Assembly: GCA_964543855.1 (NCBI GenBank)
Contig: CAZJAD010000087.1
Location: forward strand, 1 to 9,700
Reading direction: 5' to 3'
Origin: CAZJAD01 sp964543855
GTDB lineage: Bacteria > Electryoneota > RPQS01 > DYHQ01
DNA: 9,700 nt
Shown here: piece by piece, positions 5,815 through 9,700 of the stretch
How the letters are laid out: each line of letters begins with the position of its first letter
Numbering within the stretch: position 1 is the stretch's first letter
Position numbers and translations under genes: made by a program
Notes under the pieces: generated by a model
What the model was told of the DNA's origin: nothing
The model's database searches: none
Seen by the model: only the letters and a program-made list of their open reading frames with translations

Positions 5815-7218
5815 ATGAAAACACGAGTTTTCGTCAGCTCCACCTGTTACGATCTGAAACAGATTCGACGGGATCTGGAGGATTTCATTACTTCAATGGG
5901 CTACGAGCCAGTGCTGAGTGATTCAGACAATATCGCAATTCCACCTGGACTTGACAATATTGAAGCCTGCAAATGGCTTGTACGCAATTCTGATGTTTTT
6001 GTATTAGTGATTGGAGGTCGATATGGAACTGAAGATGCAGAAACAGGAAAATCGATCACGAACATTGAGTACGAGACTGCTTATGATACTGGGATGCCAA
6101 TCTACAGTTTTGTAGATAGAGAAGTCTGGGCGAAGCGAGACACCTACGAGCGCCTCAAGGAAATGATTCTCGATGAAAGTCTCGGAAAGGAGAAACTGAG
6201 AACTGCTCTTGGGAAAAACATCGAGGATCCGCGCGTTTTTGAATTTATCGATCAGATTGCAACCGCAAAAAAGGATTCCTGGATTCATCCTTTCTCAAAG
6301 GCGCAAGATATAGCCGATTATCTTAAGAATAATTGGAGTCTCCTCTTTCGTGAGCTTCTATTTGAACGTCGATCACAAGCGAAGCATGAGGTAGGAGATC
6401 AAAGAACTCCGAAATTGAGACTTTCCTGGATTGATTCAAAAGGAGAAACCAAGGATTCATTGAATGTAATGTGGATTCCAGGAGTAGAGAAGGAGTTGAC
6501 ACTTGAGCATTTGCGGAAGTTGATGATCTCAGATGAAGACCTTGAGATTGTGGAGAAGCAGGCGAAGAAATTGAAAGAGATTCCGGGGCTAGGCACGAAG
6601 AATCTCAGTCCCGCGCGAAGAGTTTTGAATTATGCGCACCGAATCGGTGAGTTACTAAATATTGCCACTAATAATTTTGAGGAATATGCATGGAGATATC
6701 GTATTCGCGACCGGGCCGTTGTCCCAGTGCTTGATCTTGTCAATGATGGTAACGCACCAGCCTCCAATATTGTCGTATACCTGAATTCTAGTGAACAGGT
6801 AGTATTTATGACTGAAGAAGAACTGAACAGAGCAAATATCGATGTTCCTGACGAGGTGCCGAAGGAGATTGCTAAAATCGTTTATTTGGCTAAGAATCCT
6901 CCTGGGTACAAGTTCCCTTCATACAACGCTGCGATTCCAAATGTCGATTTGCGATCATTCATAAACCCTTCTCTTCTGAATGTGCCCCGACGTCTTACGG
7001 TAGGCACTGAAGACTATCGGCTAAGAATCGATATCAATGGCAACCTTAAGCATAATTTTTCGCAGCGAGTGGAGGAGGAAGGATTTTATCTCTGTCCGAA
7101 ACTCAGGAAGGGTGAGGTGGCCGAAGTCGAATATGAGTGCCATGCGGATAACATTGCATCTCCGCAAGGAGGAGTATTGAAGGTCGTTTGTGGTGAAGCT
7201 AGTGTGGCAAAGCGATAA
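5815..7218 (+). CDS. DUF4062 (TIR-like fold) protein, possible defence effector
   Basis: This 467-residue protein opens with a DUF4062 domain: RVFVSSTCYDLKQIRRDLED (4-23), the strand WLVRNSDVFVLVIGGRYGT (54-72), and ITNIEYETAYDTGMPIYSFV (81-100). The acidic residues E85 and E87 sit where TIR-like and nucleoside-hydrolase-like folds place a catalytic Glu. Family knowledge: DUF4062 is a TIR-related fold often found at the N-terminus of NTPase/NLR-like proteins and in defence-associated contexts. Here no NTPase follows. Residues about 105-190 are helical, about 225-300 helical and charged, and about 300-460 beta-rich. The VLDLVNDGNAPASNIVVYL stretch (305-323) has an Ig-like 'N-x-G-x-AP' look that could be a sensor. 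Base composition differs from its neighbours: in one 60-base sample (5941-6000) 25 are G/C, against 36 of 60 at 4441-4500. ATG 5815 has only a weak purine-rich ribosome site (AGAAAG). NADase activity is inference only. Confidence 0.8.
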   Translation: MKTRVFVSSTCYDLKQIRRDLEDFITSMGYEPVLSDSDNIAIPPGLDNIEACKWLVRNSDVFVLVIGGRYGTEDAETGKSITNIEYETAYDTGMPIYSFVDREVWAKRDTYERLKEMILDESLGKEKLRTALGKNIEDPRVFEFIDQIATAKKDSWIHPFSKAQDIADYLKNNWSLLFRELLFERRSQAKHEVGDQRTPKLRLSWIDSKGETKDSLNVMWIPGVEKELTLEHLRKLMISDEDLEIVEKQAKKLKEIPGLGTKNLSPARRVLNYAHRIGELLNIATNNFEEYAWRYRIRDRAVVPVLDLVNDGNAPASNIVVYLNSSEQVVFMTEEELNRANIDVPDEVPKEIAKIVYLAKNPPGYKFPSYNAAIPNVDLRSFINPSLLNVPRRLTVGTEDYRLRIDINGNLKHNFSQRVEEEGFYLCPKLRKGEVAEVEYECHADNIASPQGGVLKVVCGEASVAKR

Positions 7219-7254
7219 GCCACTGAGCACCAACTGAAGGAAGAAGCATAGTCT

Positions 7255-7836
7255 TTGCCTGTGCATGTCGGCATATTAGCCCTTCAGGGCGATTTTCCGA
7301 AGCATGAAGAGGCGTTCGGGCGGCTGGAGGTTCGGACGCGACAGGTGCGCACGGAAGCGGACCTTGAGGGCCTCAGAGGCCTCGTCATTCCCGGCGGTGA
7401 AAGCACGACGCTCTCGCGGTTGTTGGTCCCCGCTTCCGCGGGGACTTTGGCCGAGCGGCTTCGCGATTTCGCGGGCAAACATCCCGTCTGGGGCACCTGC
7501 GCCGGAATGATTCTGCTCTGCAAAGAGGCCCGCGACTCGCGCGTCACGACCCTGGGCCTTCTCGACGCCGAAGTCGTCCGCATCGGCTACGGCCGACAGG
7601 TGCACTCCTTCGAGACAGACCTCGACATTCCGTGCCTGAACGAGAGCACGCGGCCTTTTCGAGGCGTCTTCATCCGCGCGCCGCGCGTCGTGAAGGTCGG
7701 CGAGGGCGTGGAGGTTCTGGCGCGCTTGAACGACGACCCGGTGATGCTGCGCCGAGGCCATATCCTCGCGACGAGCTTCCATCCCGAACTGACGGACGAC
7801 CTGCGCATTCAGAGATATTTTCTTTCGTTCTTTTGA
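7255..7836 (+). CDS. pdxT: Pyridoxal 5'-phosphate synthase glutaminase subunit PdxT (Pdx2)
   Basis: PdxT hydrolyses glutamine and channels ammonia to PdxS for PLP formation. The 193-residue protein shows the class I glutamine amidotransferase triad: Cys82 in the nucleophile elbow (WGTCAGMILL), His176 and Glu178 (TSFHPEL). Other family features are VGILALQGDF (5-14), the PGGES loop (46-50), which forms part of the oxyanion site, and GYGRQVHSFE (111-120). The length is normal and no frame break is seen. The start is TTG 7255 with purine-rich GGAAGAAG (7239-7246) upstream; GTG 7261 is an alternative that loses two residues. It begins 36 bases after the AT-rich DUF4062 gene and about 3 kb from pdxS, although the two are usually adjacent in bacteria. 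The stop lies one base before the assembly gap. Confidence 0.95.
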   Translation: MPVHVGILALQGDFPKHEEAFGRLEVRTRQVRTEADLEGLRGLVIPGGESTTLSRLLVPASAGTLAERLRDFAGKHPVWGTCAGMILLCKEARDSRVTTLGLLDAEVVRIGYGRQVHSFETDLDIPCLNESTRPFRGVFIRAPRVVKVGEGVEVLARLNDDPVMLRRGHILATSFHPELTDDLRIQRYFLSFF

Positions 7837-7837
7837 T

Positions 7838-7937
7838 NNNNNNNNNNNNNNNNNNNNNNNNNNNNNNNNNNNNNNNNNNNNNNNNNNNNNNNNNNNNNNN
7901 NNNNNNNNNNNNNNNNNNNNNNNNNNNNNNNNNNNNN
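7838..7937. other. Assembly gap, 100 N
   Basis: Exactly 100 N stand here, the usual placeholder for a scaffold gap of unknown length. The sequence resumes at the very first base of the hairpin repeat at 7938, so the contig probably broke on repeated sequence. Genes in the true gap, or a wrong join, cannot be excluded. Confidence 0.98.
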
Positions 7938-8104
7938 TCCGCGACCAGAGGTCGCGGGTAGTACCATACGGTTTGGTAGTGCCGCACGGCAGTGCGCTTG
8001 GATGGGCTGCAACCCCCGATTGAATCGGGGGCGACACCGCGATTTTTCGTTCCCGGCGGGTCACAGAACCGCCCCTACGGTCGGGTGACACACCTGCCAC
8101 GGCG
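7938..8104. repeat. Intergenic hairpin repeat, copy 2 (inverted relative to copy 1)
   Basis: The block carries the three modules of the 4983-5095 spacer in opposite orientation and the same order: 7938-7963, 8055-8071 and 8078-8104. Hairpins seen are CCGCGACC-AGA-GGTCGCGG (7939-7957) and CCCCCGAT-TGA-ATCGGGGG (8013-8031), both 8-bp stems with 3-base loops. There is also TACCA/TGGTA at 7962-7978. The interval between the first two modules is about 65 bases longer than in copy 1 and contains the CCCCCGAT hairpin. No credible gene is present in 7938-8203. Confidence 0.8.
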
Positions 8105-8112
8105 CCCCACCT

Positions 8113-8182
8113 CGCCGCGCGGGGTGCCCTCACCCCGCGCGATGACAGCTTTCCGCCGGGCCGGGTTTACGGGCCCGGCCGG
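8113..8182. repeat. Double-hairpin repeat upstream of the lipoprotein gene
   Basis: Two hairpins in a row: CGCGCGGGGTG-CCCT-CACCCCGCGCG (8116-8141, 11-bp perfect stem) and GCCGGGTT-TACG-GGCCCGGC (8160-8179, eight pairs, two of them G-T). The same pair in the same order and orientation recurs at 9276-9343, on the other side of the lipoprotein gene. The second hairpin ends 24 bases before the lipoprotein start codon. Confidence 0.78.
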
Positions 8183-8203
8183 AATCCAACTTGAAAGGAT
8201 ACC

Positions 8204-9202
8204 ATGACGAAGCGACTCGTGTTCTTGATTCCGCTGATTTTTTTTGTTGTTGTGGGCTGCGGTGAGCGCAACGCGGCCGATATTCCCGGCCCGTTCCGAC
8301 TCGTGGGTGAGCTGCAGACGAGGGGATGGCCTGAAGATGTCGCCGTCGACGACACGGTCGCGGCCGTCGCGGACGGCCAGGCCGGAACGGCGATTATCGA
8401 TATCCGCGACCCGGCGGCTCCGGAGACCATCCGGACCTATCCAGCCTCCGGCTACACCTACCGCGTGACACTCTGTGTCCTTTCAGCGGTGAACGGCGTC
8501 TTCGGACCATACAACGAGAACTATGGGGGGCCGCCGCTCTATGACATTCTCACCGGCCAGGCCGTTGGCGGTTTCAACAATTCACTCGAAGTCTACAAAA
8601 TGGAGCTTGTCTCGAATCTTGACACACTCCAACTGTTCACCGGCGACCGGAGCGTGAGCGACGGATTCACGGTTCGCATGCTTGCGAAATCTGGGGCCAG
8701 TTGGAGTGAGGTGGCAAACGAGCAGTTCCAGTATACGAACGGCTATCGAATACATGGCTTTGGGCGGTCGGGCGTGCTCGCGGCACTCTGCGTCGACCAG
8801 CTCGGCGTTGTCATTGTCAATTGGCGCACTACCGAGGAAATCGCCTGGGTGGACACGCCCGGAGGAGCGCGAGACGCGGTCTGGGTAGGGGATTACATTT
8901 TCGTGGCGGACTACGGCAACGGCGTGCAGGTCATCGACGCAGAGCCGCTGACGGAAGCCAGAATTGTCGCCTCCATCGTGCCGCCCGGTTCCTCGCGCCT
9001 CGAACGCATCGCGGCGGATGGAGGATACCTGTTCGTTCTCGATGCCAATGACGGCATCTATGTCATCGACATTTCATCGCCGGCTTCGCCACAGTACTTG
9101 CAGTTGCTCGACACGCCTGCACCGACGGCTGTGGTCGCCCGTGACGGAAAAATCTATGTGGCCGACAACTATCGCGGCCTGCTCGTCTATGGGATTGGCT
9201 GA
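8204..9202 (+). CDS. LVIVD-type beta-propeller lipoprotein
   Basis: The 332-residue protein begins with a lipoprotein signal peptide: MTKR, a hydrophobic core, and lipobox VVGC with Cys19 as the lipidation site. It should therefore be anchored in a membrane facing the periplasm or surface. The rest carries repeats of the LVIVD type, a four-strand propeller blade module: 45-75 (VAAVADGQAGTAIIDIRDP), 223-255 (YIFVADYGNGVQVIDAEP), 266-300 (YLFVLDANDGIYVIDISSP) and 308-331 (KIYVADNYRGLLVYGI). Residues about 85-220 match the blade pattern poorly, so the propeller is diverged or interrupted there. Such proteins are presumed to bind partners or surfaces; no catalytic residues are evident. ATG 8204 is preceded by AAAGGA (8194-8199). 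The gene is monocistronic: hairpin repeats lie on both sides and a strong terminator follows. Confidence 0.83.
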   Translation: MTKRLVFLIPLIFFVVVGCGERNAADIPGPFRLVGELQTRGWPEDVAVDDTVAAVADGQAGTAIIDIRDPAAPETIRTYPASGYTYRVTLCVLSAVNGVFGPYNENYGGPPLYDILTGQAVGGFNNSLEVYKMELVSNLDTLQLFTGDRSVSDGFTVRMLAKSGASWSEVANEQFQYTNGYRIHGFGRSGVLAALCVDQLGVVIVNWRTTEEIAWVDTPGGARDAVWVGDYIFVADYGNGVQVIDAEPLTEARIVASIVPPGSSRLERIAADGGYLFVLDANDGIYVIDISSPASPQYLQLLDTPAPTAVVARDGKIYVADNYRGLLVYGIG

Positions 9203-9236
9203 GCATTCCTTTAAGAAAACCTCTTTGCTGAGAGAA

Positions 9237-9270
9237 AGCCCCGGTCGGAACATCCGATCGGGGCTTTTTT
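9237..9270 (+). terminator. Strong intrinsic terminator
   Basis: The stem AGCCCCGGTCGG (9237-9248) pairs with CCGATCGGGGCT (9254-9265) over 12 pairs, one of them G-T, around a 5-base loop. It ends in a run of six T (9265-9270). It lies 34 bases after the lipoprotein stop. Read on the minus strand the same stem is followed by TTTCTCTC, so it may also stop transcripts from engB. Confidence 0.92.
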
Positions 9271-9275
9271 ACAAT

Positions 9276-9343
9276 CGCCGCGCGCGGGTGCCCTCACCCC
9301 GCGCGACAACAGAGTTCCGGCCGGGTTCATGAACCCGGCTCGG
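9276..9343. repeat. Double-hairpin repeat between the convergent genes
   Basis: This is a direct copy of the 8113-8182 block. The first part, around GGGTGCCCTCACCCCGCGCG, is nearly identical, with an imperfect first stem. The second hairpin is the perfect palindrome GCCGGGTTCATGAACCCGGC (9320-9339), whose loop and inner stem differ from the 8160-8179 copy. It lies between the terminator and the engB stop codon. Confidence 0.78.
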
Positions 9344-9354
9344 CGAGTAATACG

Positions 9355-9700
9355 CTACTGTAAGAGCTGGAAAATCGCTTTCCAGAGTTCGTCGCGGCCG
9401 CGATTTTCTGTCGCGGAGTAGGGAAGAAGAGCGGCTGAGCCGTAGCTGTGCAGTTCTTTGCTGTGGCGCGCAATCACTTCGCGCTGCTCTGAAGTACTTA
9501 GCTTGTCCATCTTGGTCAGTACGACAATGGAAGTTCGGCGGTAGGCTCGCAGCCAATCGAGGAGCTGGTGATCGTCATCGGTCATGCCACGGCGGCTGTC
9601 CAAAATGACCACGACGCCGCGAAGCTCTGTTGATTGGCGCAGGTAACCCTCCACAAGCTGTCCCCAGTTGCGGCGCATTGCCTTCGGCACCCGTGCAAAT
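9355..9700 (-). CDS. engB: Ribosome-biogenesis GTPase EngB (YsxC/YihA), 3' part
   Basis: EngB is a small GTPase needed for late assembly of the large ribosomal subunit; it acts in the cytoplasm. Only the C-terminal 114 residues are visible; the gene continues past the right edge with its G1, G2 and G3 motifs. The first visible residues, FARVPKAMRRNWGQLVEGYL, are the family sequence right after the G3 motif (DTPGYG-F/Y-A-x-VPK). LRGVVVILDSRRGMTDDD follows, then the G4 motif TKMD (VVLTKMDKL) and G5 SAT (YSATENRGRDEL). The frame is open through 9700, so the GTG at 9690 is not the start. The stop TAG is at 9357-9355. It converges on the lipoprotein gene. Confidence 0.92.
   Translation of the reverse strand, partial: FARVPKAMRRNWGQLVEGYLRQSTELRGVVVILDSRRGMTDDDHQLLDWLRAYRRTSIVVLTKMDKLSTSEQREVIARHSKELHSYGSAALLPYSATENRGRDELWKAIFQLLQ

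Noticed and set aside
7276..8133. Minus-strand open frame running through the N block
   Set aside because: It is open only because N is unread; it is antisense to pdxT and passes through hairpin repeats.

Overview
The window comes from a bacterial chromosome, probably a Gram-negative, uncultured lineage known from a scaffolded draft assembly. The signs are a lipoprotein signal peptide, an EngB GTPase, a PdxS/PdxT vitamin B6 synthase, -35/-10 promoters, Shine-Dalgarno sites, and a block of exactly 100 N at 7838-7937. Most genes look about 60% GC. The lineage cannot be fixed from the sequence; the LVIVD-type propeller lipoprotein and the hairpin-rich spacers would suit a candidate phylum of the FCB type, but this is only a guess.

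Left part (1-1800). A partial minus-strand gene for an exported protein starts at 76. Next comes a minus-strand gene (273-1673) for a two-TM membrane protein that ends in a response-regulator receiver domain whose phospho-acceptor Asp is replaced by Glu. It is divergent from cysE. The short divergent spacer holds a near-consensus cysE promoter and a perfect 18-bp palindrome.

Central metabolic cluster (1845-4968, plus strand). Four genes follow one another closely: cysE (serine acetyltransferase), an isoprenylcysteine methyltransferase-like (ICMT-like) integral membrane methyltransferase, pdxS (PLP synthase lyase subunit) and a TYW1-like radical SAM protein. Gaps of 61, 32 and 1 bases suggest one transcript. 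CysE makes O-acetylserine, which PLP-dependent cysteine synthase consumes, so cysteine and PLP supply may be co-expressed.

Second block (4969-7836). A hairpin-rich spacer leads to a bPH2-domain membrane protein, then to a distinctly AT-richer gene for a DUF4062 (TIR-like fold) protein of possible defence function, then to pdxT, the glutaminase partner of PdxS, about 3 kb away from pdxS.

Right part (7837-9700). After the assembly gap comes a second hairpin-rich spacer. It carries, in inverted orientation and the same order, sequence modules of the 4981-5095 spacer. Then come a LVIVD-type propeller lipoprotein, a strong intrinsic terminator, another hairpin repeat copy, and the 3' part of engB on the minus strand.

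The least explained features are the family of short hairpins in the spacers, most with 8-bp stems, 3-4 nt loops and differing stem sequences, and the AT-rich DUF4062 gene between inverted copies of that repeat.
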